Below, in pieces: positions 16,204-22,985 of a stretch of 35,179 nucleotides of DNA (position 1 is the stretch's first letter; each line of letters begins with the position of its first letter). A model generated the notes under the pieces. It was given only the letters and a program-made list of their open reading frames with translations. It was not told where the DNA came from and ran no database searches. Source of the DNA: Streptomyces sp. SolWspMP-5a-2 (GTDB taxonomy: Bacteria; Actinomycetota; Actinomycetes; Streptomycetales; Streptomycetaceae); NCBI RefSeq assembly GCF_900091845.1, contig NZ_FMCI01000330.1:1-35179 (forward strand), given 5' to 3'. Both the position numbers and the translations under genes were made by a program.

Positions 16204-17082
16204 ATGGCGGAGATCCTCCAGAAGGACGGCACCTGGGTGTTCGACGGGGATGCCCTGCGGCTGACCCCGGGGCGCGACAAGAACGTCAGCCTGTTCCGCA
16301 GGACCCTGGGCGAACTGGTGGTCCCGCTGGGCGCGTTGGCGGGCGTCTCGTTCGAGCAGGGGCGCAGGTCCGGGCGGCTCAGGCTGCGGCTGCGCAACGG
16401 CGCCGACCCGCTGCTGCACGCCACCGGCGGCCGCCTCACCGAACCCCACGACCCCTACCAGCTGGTGGTCGACCCCGACCGCTACGGCGTCGCCGAGTAC
16501 GTCGTCGACGAGGTGCGCGCGGCGCTGCTGCTCGCCGAAGTGCCGGCCGACCCGCTCGACCGGTACCTGCTGCCGGGGCCCGCTGTGCCGCTGTCGGTGT
16601 CGGCGGGCGACGGCACCGCGAGCTTCGACGGCGAGCGGGTGCGCCTGGAGTGGAACTGGAAGACGGAGGACGCCAAGTCCGCGGCCGGGGCCCGCACGCT
16701 GACCGTCGGCGAGCTGGCCGCCGTCGACTGGCATCCCGCGGCCGGGCTGGAGAACGGGCATCTGCGGTTCACGGTGCGCGGCGCCGCGAGCGAGGCGCCG
16801 CCCAAGTACGACCCGCACGCGGTGGAGCTGTGGGGGTTCAAGAAGGACCCGCTGATGGCCCTGGTCGCCGCCGCCGTGCAGGCCCGGCTGCCGCATCCGG
16901 CGGCCGGGCCCGGCGCGAAGGAGGCCCCGGCCGCCGTCGCGCCACCGGCCCCGCGGCCCGCCGCCGACGACCACGACGCGCTGCTGCGACGGCTGCGGGA
17001 GCTGGGCGAGCTGCACCGCGCGGGGGTGCTGACGGAGGAGGAGTTCACCCTCGCCAAGCAGGCGGTGCTCAGACGGCTGTGA
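16204..17082 (+). CDS. DUF4429-type protein with C-terminal SHOCT domain
   Basis: 292 aa, cytoplasmic, no signal peptide or membrane segment. Two successive similar domains are visible: one opening LQKDGTWVFDGDALRLTPG (about residues 5-105) and another opening GDGTASFDGERVRLEW (about 135-225). These fit the DUF4429 repeat, predicted to resemble bacterial PH domains. A Pro/Ala-rich linker (about 230-260) leads to a SHOCT-like C-terminus, LRELGELHRAGVLTEEEFTLAKQAVL. ATG 16204 lies about 60 bp after the des terminator and carries no iron box. It is an isolated gene that ends at a hairpin shared with the convergent phosphatase. Role unknown; the domain set suggests protein or membrane binding. 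Domain names are from memory. Confidence 0.85.
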   Translation: MAEILQKDGTWVFDGDALRLTPGRDKNVSLFRRTLGELVVPLGALAGVSFEQGRRSGRLRLRLRNGADPLLHATGGRLTEPHDPYQLVVDPDRYGVAEYVVDEVRAALLLAEVPADPLDRYLLPGPAVPLSVSAGDGTASFDGERVRLEWNWKTEDAKSAAGARTLTVGELAAVDWHPAAGLENGHLRFTVRGAASEAPPKYDPHAVELWGFKKDPLMALVAAAVQARLPHPAAGPGAKEAPAAVAPPAPRPAADDHDALLRRLRELGELHRAGVLTEEEFTLAKQAVLRRL

Positions 17083-17103
17083 GGGCCGCCGCGGCGGCGG
17101 CCC
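17083..17103. terminator. Bidirectional terminator between convergent genes
   Basis: GGGCCGCCG, loop CGG, CGGCGGCCC forms a 9-bp perfect stem immediately after the DUF4429 stop and 6 bp from the phosphatase stop on the other strand. Confidence 0.7.
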
Positions 17104-17109
17104 GCACGG

Positions 17110-18690
17110 CTACCTGACGCGGCGGGCCACGGTGAAGTGGTCGATCCGCGCGCCGGTCTCGGCGATCCCGCTCACCGTCAGGGTGGCCGAGCGGCCCCTG
17201 GCGGCGGGCGCGACGTCCACCCGCAGGAACGAGTAGTCGAGGTAGCGCACCCGCGACCAGGTGACCGTCTCGTCGGCCTTCCCCGCGGCGGTGTTGACGA
17301 AGGAGGCGACCGAGTCGACCTCCTGCTCGTGGCCCTCGTAGGAGAGCGGGGCGCTGAAGGCGTACAGGCTGCGCCCGGCCGCGCCCGCCGTCACGTAGAC
17401 GACGCCCTCGGTCTCCGGGTAGGCGGTGGCGCCGATCGGGAGCTTCTTGACGACCTCGCCGCCCTTGAGGACGTCGGTGCGCTCGTACTGGTGGTTGTGG
17501 CCGTTGATGACCAGGTCGACCGTGTACTTCTCGAACAGCGGCACCCACTCCCGGCGCACGCCGCCCTCCGAGGCGTGCGCGGTGGAGGTGCAGTAGGCGC
17601 AGTGGTGGAAGAAGACGACGACGAAGTCGATGTCCTTCGCGGCGCGGTACTCCTTCAGCCGGGCTTCGAGCCACCGGGTCTGGGTGCCGCCGGAGAGGCC
17701 GAGGTTGGCGGGGATCTCGAAGGAGACGTCGTTGGCGTCGAGGGCGATCACGGCGGTGTTGCCGTGCACGAAGGAGTAGACGCCGGGCAGGTTGCGCGGG
17801 TCGGGTCCGTTCCCGGGGAGGTTCCAGCGGGCCTGCTCGCCGCCGTAGCCGTGCGGCGCGTACCAGGCCTCCATGTCGTGGTTGCCGTAGGCGGGCATCC
17901 ACGGGACGGACTTGGCGACCGACTCGGTCTGGGCGAGGAACTGGTCCCAGACCCGGGAGTCGAAGCCGGTGTCGGAGGTCTTCCCCGCGCCCGCCGGGTC
18001 GGCGTAGGCGATGTCGCCCGCGTGCAGGTGGAAGGCGGGGTTCTGGCCCAGCAGCAGGCTGTTGTTGGCGAGCCCGTGGTAGCCGACGCCCTCGTCGCCG
18101 AAGGCGGTGAAGGTGAACGGCTCGCGGTGGCCCGGCGCGGTGGTGAAGGTGCCCAGGGTGCCGGTCAGCCGGGCCTCGGCCGGGTCGAAGCCCTGGTGGC
18201 CGACGCCGTAGTAGTAGGTGGTGCCGGGCCGCAGGTGGCTGAGGGCCGCGTGCAGGTAGTACTGCGTGTGGTCGCCGCTCGCGCCGACCCCGGCGGGGGT
18301 GTACAGGGTGCGGACCTCGGCCTCGATCCGGCGCGAGAGGTTCCAGGGATGGGCGCCGATCCGGACGAAGGGCCTGCGGACCGCGACCGGCACCTGCCAG
18401 GAGACGGTCATCTCGGTGCGCGGGTCGTCGCCGTAGGCGAGGTGACGGCCGAAGGGGGCGACGTGCGCCCCGTCGACGGTCCCGGTGGCGGGGGCGGCGG
18501 AGCGGGTGGGGACGGCGGCCTGGGCGACCGCGCCGGGGACGAAGGCACCGCCGGTGACGGCGCCGAGGGTGACGGCGCCGCCTCTGATCATCGTGCGCCG
18601 GGAGAACCTGGCGCGGAGGTATTCGTGCTGCTCGGCCATGCTCATCCGGGCGGCCAGCGGCTCGGGTACTCCCATACGAGGAATGTCCAT
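17110..18690 (-). CDS. Secreted purple-acid-phosphatase-like metallophosphoesterase (Tat substrate)
   Basis: 526 aa. The N-terminus has a twin-arginine signal RFSRRTMIRGG (Arg31, Arg32), a hydrophobic stretch and an AQAA cleavage region near residue 59, so export by Tat is likely. A fibronectin-like N-terminal purple acid phosphatase domain (about 75-185) precedes the catalytic domain. Metal ligands can be read in order: FGDE (Asp199), HAGDIAYAD (Asp226, Tyr229), YGNHD (Asn270, His271), FHHCAYC (His362/363) and NGHNHQYERT (His398, His400). It likely releases phosphate from extracellular esters. Starts ATG 18690 and ATG 18675 are both possible. A candidate PHO box lies upstream, fitting phosphate control. 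The exact substrate is unknown. Confidence 0.9.
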   Translation of the reverse strand: MDIPRMGVPEPLAARMSMAEQHEYLRARFSRRTMIRGGAVTLGAVTGGAFVPGAVAQAAVPTRSAAPATGTVDGAHVAPFGRHLAYGDDPRTEMTVSWQVPVAVRRPFVRIGAHPWNLSRRIEAEVRTLYTPAGVGASGDHTQYYLHAALSHLRPGTTYYYGVGHQGFDPAEARLTGTLGTFTTAPGHREPFTFTAFGDEGVGYHGLANNSLLLGQNPAFHLHAGDIAYADPAGAGKTSDTGFDSRVWDQFLAQTESVAKSVPWMPAYGNHDMEAWYAPHGYGGEQARWNLPGNGPDPRNLPGVYSFVHGNTAVIALDANDVSFEIPANLGLSGGTQTRWLEARLKEYRAAKDIDFVVVFFHHCAYCTSTAHASEGGVRREWVPLFEKYTVDLVINGHNHQYERTDVLKGGEVVKKLPIGATAYPETEGVVYVTAGAAGRSLYAFSAPLSYEGHEQEVDSVASFVNTAAGKADETVTWSRVRYLDYSFLRVDVAPAARGRSATLTVSGIAETGARIDHFTVARRVR

Positions 18691-18731
18691 GACGTCTGAA
18701 GCTCGTACCGGCAGGCGACCAACCGCAAGAC

Positions 18732-18753
18732 GCGGGATGGACAGGGTGCGAAC
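18732..18753 (-). promoter_or_regulatory. Candidate PHO box (PhoP direct repeats)
   Basis: Read leftward, two contiguous 11-nt units, GTTCGCACCCT and GTCCATCCCGC, each resemble the Streptomyces PhoP direct-repeat unit (roughly GTTCAYYYRSS). They lie 42-63 bp upstream of the phosphatase ATG. Each unit has two or more mismatches, so this is a candidate only. Confidence 0.4.
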
Positions 18754-18781
18754 AGCCTCTCATAAGAGTTTCAACAGTCCT

Positions 18782-18799
18782 CTGCCCGAAATCGGGCAG
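18782..18799. repeat. Inverted repeat upstream of the 85-aa gene and glmS
   Basis: CTGCCCGA, AA, TCGGGCAG: an 18-bp near-perfect inverted repeat centred about 50 bp upstream of the GTG at 18841. It could be an operator for the small-gene/glmS unit or part of the 5' leader; the 2-nt centre argues for a protein site rather than an RNA hairpin. Confidence 0.5.
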
Positions 18800-18840
18800 G
18801 ATTCTTGCGAAACCCCTCCCCTTACTCCAGGATCTACCGA

Positions 18841-19098
18841 GTGCACGACGAACTCGTTGATCATCTGACGCGGTCGACGCCCCTCAACCGGGGCGAAGCG
18901 CTGCGCGTGGTCCAGGACGTGCTCGCCTACTTCGACGAGACGACCGAGGAGTACGTCCGTCGCCGCCACCGCGAACTCCAGGCACAGGGCCTGGTGAACG
19001 CGGAGATCTTCGACCGGATCGAGGCGGACCTGAAATACCGCGCGGTCGCGCCGCCGGAGCTGACGCTCCGCCAGTTGCGCCGCATCGTCTACGGCTGA
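18841..19098 (+). CDS. Conserved small protein of unknown function, coupled to glmS
   Basis: 85 aa from GTG 18841, chosen because AGGA lies 8 nt upstream; TTG 18805 would add 12 residues but has a poorly spaced ribosome site. The sequence is soluble, charged and probably mostly helical: LNRGEALRVVQDVLAYFDETTEEYVRRR-type helix, then GLVNAEIFDRIEADLKYRAV and a terminal LTLRQLRRIVYG. No signal, membrane segment or cysteine is present. It ends 13 bp before glmS, so both are probably one transcript. I do not recognise a named family. By position it may assist or regulate the GlmS enzyme, but this is inference only. Confidence 0.8.
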   Translation: MHDELVDHLTRSTPLNRGEALRVVQDVLAYFDETTEEYVRRRHRELQAQGLVNAEIFDRIEADLKYRAVAPPELTLRQLRRIVYG

Positions 19099-19111
19099 GG
19101 GACTCATCTGC

Positions 19112-20929
19112 ATGTGCGGAATCGTCGGATACATCGGCAGGCGTGACGTCGCCCCGCTCCTCCTCGAAGGGCTCCAGCGCCTGGAGTACCGCGGCTACGA
19201 CTCGGCGGGCATCGCCGTCACCTCGCCGAAGACGGCCGGTCTGCGGAGCGTCAAGGCGAAGGGCCGGGTGCGCGACCTGGAGGCCAGGGTCCCCGCCCGC
19301 TTCAAGGGCACCACCGGCATCGCGCACACCCGCTGGGCCACCCACGGCGCCCCCTCCGACGCCAACGCCCACCCGCACCTGGACGCGGAGGGCAAGGTCG
19401 CCGTCGTCCACAACGGCATCATCGACAACGCCTCCGACCTGCGCCGCAAACTGGAGGCGGACGGCGTCGAGTTCCTCTCCGAGACCGACACCGAGGTCCT
19501 CGTCCACCTCATCGCCCGCTCCCAGGCGCCGACCCTGGAGGAGAAGGTCCGCGAGACCCTCCGGGTGATCGAGGGCACCTACGGCGTCGCCGTGCTGCAC
19601 GCCGACTTCGCCGACCGCATCGTGGTGGCGCGAAACGGCTCCCCGGTGGTCCTCGGCATCGGCGAGAAGGAGATGTTCGTCGCCTCCGACATCGCCGCGC
19701 TGGTCGCCCACACCCGGCAGATAGTGACCCTCGACGACGGCGAGATGGCGACCCTCAAGGCCGACGACTTCCGGACGTACACCACCGAGGGCACCCGCAC
19801 CACGTCCGAGCCGACCACCGTCGAGTGGGAGGCCGCCTCCTACGACATGGGCGGCCACGACACCTACATGCACAAGGAGATCCACGAGCAGGCCGACGCC
19901 GTGGACCGGGTGCTGCGCGGCCGGATCGACGAGCGCTTCTCCACCGTCCACCTGGGCGGCCTCAACCTGGACGCCCGCGAGGCCCGCCGGATCCGCCGGG
20001 TCAAGATCCTCGGCTGCGGCACCTCGTACCACGCGGGCATGATCGGCGCCCAGATGATCGAGGAGCTGGCCCGCATCCCGGCCGACGCCGAGCCCGCCTC
20101 CGAGTTCCGCTACCGCAACGCGGTCGTCGACCCCGACACCCTGTACGTCGCCGTCTCCCAGTCCGGCGAGACCTACGACGTGCTCGCCGCCGTGCAGGAG
20201 CTGAAGCGCAAGGGCGCCCGGGTGCTCGGCGTCGTCAACGTCGTCGGCTCGGCCATCGCCCGGGAGGCCGACGGCGGGATCTACGTGCACGCGGGCCCCG
20301 AGGTCTGCGTCGTCTCCACCAAGTGCTTCACCAACACCACCGTCGCCTTCGCGCTGCTCGCGCTGCACCTCGGCCGCACCCGCGACCTCTCGGTCCGCGA
20401 CGGCAAGCGGATCATCGAGGGCCTGCGCAGGCTGCCCGCCCAGATCACCGAGATCCTCGACCAGGAGCAGGAGATCGAGAAGCTGGCCGCCCGGTACGCC
20501 GAGGCCCGCTCGATGCTCTTCATCGGCCGGGTCCGCGGCTACCCGGTCGCCCGCGAGGCGAGCCTCAAGCTCAAGGAGGTCTCCTACATCCACGCCGAGG
20601 CCTACCCCGCCTCGGAGTTGAAGCACGGCCCGCTGGCCCTCATCGAACCGGCGCTGCCCACGGTCGCGATCGTCCCCGACGACGACCTGCTGGAGAAGAA
20701 CCGCGCCGCGATGGAGGAGATCAAGGCCCGCAGCGGCCGCATCATGGCGGTGGCCCACCAGCACCAGGAGAAGGCCGACGAGACGATCGTCGTCCCGAAG
20801 AACGAGGACGAGCTGGACCCCATCCTGATGGGTATCCCACTGCAACTCCTCGCCTACCACACGGCGTTGGCCCTGGGCCGGGACATCGACAAGCCGCGCA
20901 ACCTGGCCAAGTCGGTGACGGTCGAGTAG
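19112..20929 (+). CDS. glmS: Glutamine-fructose-6-phosphate aminotransferase (isomerizing)
   Basis: 605 aa, full length. It makes glucosamine-6-phosphate from fructose-6-phosphate and glutamine, the entry to UDP-GlcNAc and peptidoglycan. The N-terminal glutaminase domain starts with the catalytic Cys2 in MCGIVGYIG and contains HTRWATHGAPSDANAHPH and HNGIIDN; two SIS domains follow (ILGCGTSYHAGMIGAQ, SQSGETYDV, STKCFTNT and HAEAYPASELKHGPLALIE), and the C-terminus is the conserved NLAKSVTVE. Streptomyces commonly have two glmS genes; this copy, next to adpA, seems equivalent to S. coelicolor SCO2789. A glmS ribozyme was not seen upstream. Preceded by the 85-aa gene. Confidence 0.95.
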   Translation: MCGIVGYIGRRDVAPLLLEGLQRLEYRGYDSAGIAVTSPKTAGLRSVKAKGRVRDLEARVPARFKGTTGIAHTRWATHGAPSDANAHPHLDAEGKVAVVHNGIIDNASDLRRKLEADGVEFLSETDTEVLVHLIARSQAPTLEEKVRETLRVIEGTYGVAVLHADFADRIVVARNGSPVVLGIGEKEMFVASDIAALVAHTRQIVTLDDGEMATLKADDFRTYTTEGTRTTSEPTTVEWEAASYDMGGHDTYMHKEIHEQADAVDRVLRGRIDERFSTVHLGGLNLDAREARRIRRVKILGCGTSYHAGMIGAQMIEELARIPADAEPASEFRYRNAVVDPDTLYVAVSQSGETYDVLAAVQELKRKGARVLGVVNVVGSAIAREADGGIYVHAGPEVCVVSTKCFTNTTVAFALLALHLGRTRDLSVRDGKRIIEGLRRLPAQITEILDQEQEIEKLAARYAEARSMLFIGRVRGYPVAREASLKLKEVSYIHAEAYPASELKHGPLALIEPALPTVAIVPDDDLLEKNRAAMEEIKARSGRIMAVAHQHQEKADETIVVPKNEDELDPILMGIPLQLLAYHTALALGRDIDKPRNLAKSVTVE

Positions 20930-20952
20930 CCGCCCCGCCGCGACACGCGAAC

Positions 20953-20993
20953 GGACCCCCACGCGCGCTGCCACCTGCCGCGCGTGGGGGTCC
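20953..20993 (+). terminator. glmS terminator
   Basis: A perfect 15-bp stem GGACCCCCACGCGCG / CGCGCGTGGGGGTCC with an 11-nt loop, 23 bp after the glmS stop. Confidence 0.9.
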
Positions 20994-21268
20994 CTCCATG
21001 TCGCCGGGGCCGCCCAACTCCCCGGCACCGGGCTGCCTTTGAGCCGGAGGCCGTCACACCCCGGCCGGCAGCGCGTCGCGAGGGCGCCGACGGCCGGGAG
21101 GGGCGGGCGCCTTCCCGGGGGTGCGGTGACGCGAACGGCACGGTGGATCCGTGACCGGTATATGCCCTTCACCAGGGCGGGGACACCCCTACGCGCCAGT
21201 AGTCTCACGCAGCGCGCACACCGGCAGGGCGCCGGCGCGGGACGCGCCCCGCCCGGGGACACGGAACG
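20994..21268. other. Convergent intergenic region glmS / universal stress protein
   Basis: No gene seen. It contains short hairpins that could end leftward transcription from the universal stress gene: GGCGCG-GGA-CGCGCC at 21234-21248, and GCCCT-tcacc-AGGGC at 21164-21178, which read leftward is followed by an AT-rich ATATACC. Nothing else is convincing. Confidence 0.5.
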
Positions 21269-21796
21269 TCACGGGATCACGATCACGGGCCGCTGCGCCC
21301 GCTTGGCGAGCCGCCCGGCGACGGAGCCGAAAATGCGCCCCACGATGCCGTGCGTCGAGCCGACGACGATCGCGTCCGCCTCGTACTCCCGCCCCACCTC
21401 TTCGAGTTCGTGGCAGATGTCGCCACCGCGCTCGACCAGGATCCAGGGGACTTCCGAGAGGTACTCCGCGCAGGCGAGCTCCAGGCCGAGCACCTCGGTG
21501 CGGTGGTCGGGGACGTCCACGAAGACGGGCGGCTCGCAACCGGCCCAGACCGTGGTGGGCAGCCGGTTGGCGACATGGACGATGATCAGGCCGGAGCCGG
21601 AACGGTGCGCCATGCCGATGGCGTAGGCGAGGGCGCGCTCACTGGACGTCGAGCCGTCGAAGCCGACGACGACGCCGTGCTGGAACGCGGGATCGCAGGA
21701 TTGACGTGGCTCGTCGGCCGCCAGAGGGTCGGCCGCCGTGGGATCGGCGACGGGCCGCTTGCGGTCCGCGGGTTCGAAGAATTCGTGACCGGCCAT
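21269..21796 (-). CDS. Universal stress protein (single UspA domain)
   Basis: 175 aa. A charged N-terminal tail (about 35 residues) precedes one Usp domain: GVVVGFDGSTSSERALAYAIGMA at the start, HVANRLPTT, then the nucleotide-binding C-terminal part DAIVVGSTHGIVGRIFGSVAGRLAKRAQRPVIVIP, which carries the glycine-rich ATP-binding type of loop. Such proteins are cytoplasmic and accumulate in stress or hypoxia. ATG 21796 is the first start that keeps a sensible N-terminus; a GAGA lies 7 nt upstream. It is monocistronic and diverges from the membrane-protein gene at 22100. An inverted repeat lies about 85-98 bp upstream. Confidence 0.9.
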   Translation of the reverse strand: MAGHEFFEPADRKRPVADPTAADPLAADEPRQSCDPAFQHGVVVGFDGSTSSERALAYAIGMAHRSGSGLIIVHVANRLPTTVWAGCEPPVFVDVPDHRTEVLGLELACAEYLSEVPWILVERGGDICHELEEVGREYEADAIVVGSTHGIVGRIFGSVAGRLAKRAQRPVIVIP

Positions 21797-22099
21797 GGCT
21801 GTCTCGGCGTTGGGATCCTTTTGTGGGTGGGACAACAGTGAGCGGCGGAGCTGTGTCCGGGAATCATCTTCCCAACCCCATACCCCCAAGGGTACGGCGG
21901 CACGCCTCCTTAGCCCAGATCCCGCCCTCACTGCGCAAGGGTTCCCCGGAGCATGCACGAGGGTGCGCCCGTCACGCAATGGTTGCTGCGCCGTACAGGC
22001 GGTTTGCGTGGCATTCACCTGCCGGGCGGCGAAGGCGTACAGTGACCGACCGCTCGAACATGCGTTGAACCCGGAGAGCCTCGGCCCCAGGGAGCACCC
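21797..22099. other. Divergent intergenic region between usp and the small membrane protein gene
   Basis: No gene seen. Rightward, TTCACC (22014-22019) and TACAGT (22038-22043) with 18 bp between them form a weak candidate promoter for the gene at 22100. Leftward, the region holds the inverted repeat at 21881-21894 listed separately. Confidence 0.35.
21881..21894. promoter_or_regulatory. Inverted repeat TACCC-N4-GGGTA upstream of the universal stress gene
   Basis: TACCCCCAAGGGTA is a 5-bp perfect inverted repeat with a 4-bp centre. The pattern of G tracts ending in TA recalls copper-sensor CsoR operators, but the match is short and chance cannot be excluded. Confidence 0.3.
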
Positions 22100-22609
22100 A
22101 TGTCCGGACCGCACCCCGCCCCCGACCGCCCTCGCGCGACCCCCCGTCCGCGCCAGGAATCGGCGACCGACGTCGTCCGCTGGGCGGCGTTCAGCTGCGT
22201 CCTGGTTCCGGTGGTCCTGCTCTGGTACGGCAGTTCGCTGGCGGGCGCGACCGGCACCGCCCTCGGCCTGGCGGCCGTCACCGCCGTCTGCCGCCTGCTG
22301 CTGCACCGGTCGGAGCGGTGCGCGGCGAGAGCGGCGGGCGGGGAACACGGGGCGTCCGGGGCGCAGGGGGAGCTTCGGGACGGGACGGACGTCGCGCGGC
22401 CCGGGGAGTCCGGCGGCCGGCGGGCGGACCTCGGCCACCCGGCGCACGGGACCTCCCCGGCGCCCGGGCCGGACGGGGCGCGGCAGGGGGGCGGGGACGG
22501 CGCGGAGGAAGAGGAGCGGACGGTCCCTCAGCAGGGCCAGCGGGGACGGACCGGAGCGGGTGTCCGTCGCGACAGGCGGCACACTGGAGGGAGTACACCG
22601 GTCGTCTGA
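22100..22609 (+). CDS. Small membrane protein with long charged tail, unknown function
   Basis: 169 aa from ATG 22100 with GGAG 5 nt upstream. The N-terminal 25 residues are Pro/Arg-rich; two hydrophobic segments follow, WAAFSCVLVPVVLLWYGSSL (about 28-47) and TGTALGLAAVTAVCRLLL (about 51-68), so a hairpin in the membrane is likely. The remaining 100 residues are low-complexity, rich in Gly, Ala, Arg and acidic residues. It lies just before adpA on the same strand; a hairpin overlapping its stop suggests separate transcription. Related proteins occupy this spot in other Streptomyces as far as I recall. No function can be assigned. The tail has codon bias like a real gene but could be partly misread. 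Confidence 0.65.
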   Translation: MSGPHPAPDRPRATPRPRQESATDVVRWAAFSCVLVPVVLLWYGSSLAGATGTALGLAAVTAVCRLLLHRSERCAARAAGGEHGASGAQGELRDGTDVARPGESGGRRADLGHPAHGTSPAPGPDGARQGGGDGAEEEERTVPQQGQRGRTGAGVRRDRRHTGGSTPVV

Positions 22610-22617
22610 CCGGTTTT
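22597..22617 (+). terminator. Rho-independent-like terminator overlapping the stop codon
   Basis: ACCGGTC, loop GTCT, GACCGGT, then TTT. The right arm contains the TGA of the membrane-protein gene. This is one of the few hairpins here with a T run, and it isolates the adpA leader. Confidence 0.7.
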
Positions 22618-22985
22618 AGTGCTGCCACACACCTCTTTTCAGCCAACTTCTGGCCACCGTGCGTTTCCTGCCCCCACCACCCCCCAACCCCCGTTCCACC
22701 TGCACGGAAAGGGTCCCGAGGGGCGCGCGCACCCTACGTGGATTGGCCACTGCGACAAGGCGCACTTCCCTGCACGGCCCACGAGTGCAACGCTTCGTGA
22801 TCGAATGCTTCACGCCAAGTTGCCAAGTCGACAATGTGCCGAGTGCTGAACTGGTCATCTCGGCGCCACGGGACGCAGTAGATTCGATCTTGACTCTTAC
22901 GGCGGGGGACTCGTGCAGGACCGAGGGGAAACGTGCAGGAGCGACACAACCGAGGAGCCGCGACCACCGAGGGGGGCTTAGCAGG
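22618..22985 (+). promoter_or_regulatory. adpA promoter/leader region with near-consensus AdpA sites
   Basis: About 370 bp with no gene and lower GC than the surroundings, as is typical for the long adpA control region. On the minus strand TGGCCAGAAG (22647-22656) and TGGCGTGAAG (22808-22817) each match the AdpA consensus TGGCSNGWWY at 9 of 10 positions, failing only at the last base. The strong GAGGGGGG ribosome site is at 22969-22976. AdpA autoregulation is known in other species; these sites are candidates. Confidence 0.5.

Noticed and set aside
14037..16439. An 800-codon open frame opposite desC and desD
   Set aside because: It is an antisense artefact of GC bias; it has no recognisable domain and spans three well-identified genes and a terminator.
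18800..19111. glmS ribozyme or riboswitch upstream of glmS
   Set aside because: The 85-aa coding region fills this space and no ribozyme core is visible; the glmS ribozyme is mainly a Firmicutes element.
18884..21262. A 792-codon open frame opposite glmS
   Set aside because: Repetitive Gly/Val/Asp/Leu composition, no family features, and glmS is certain on the other strand.
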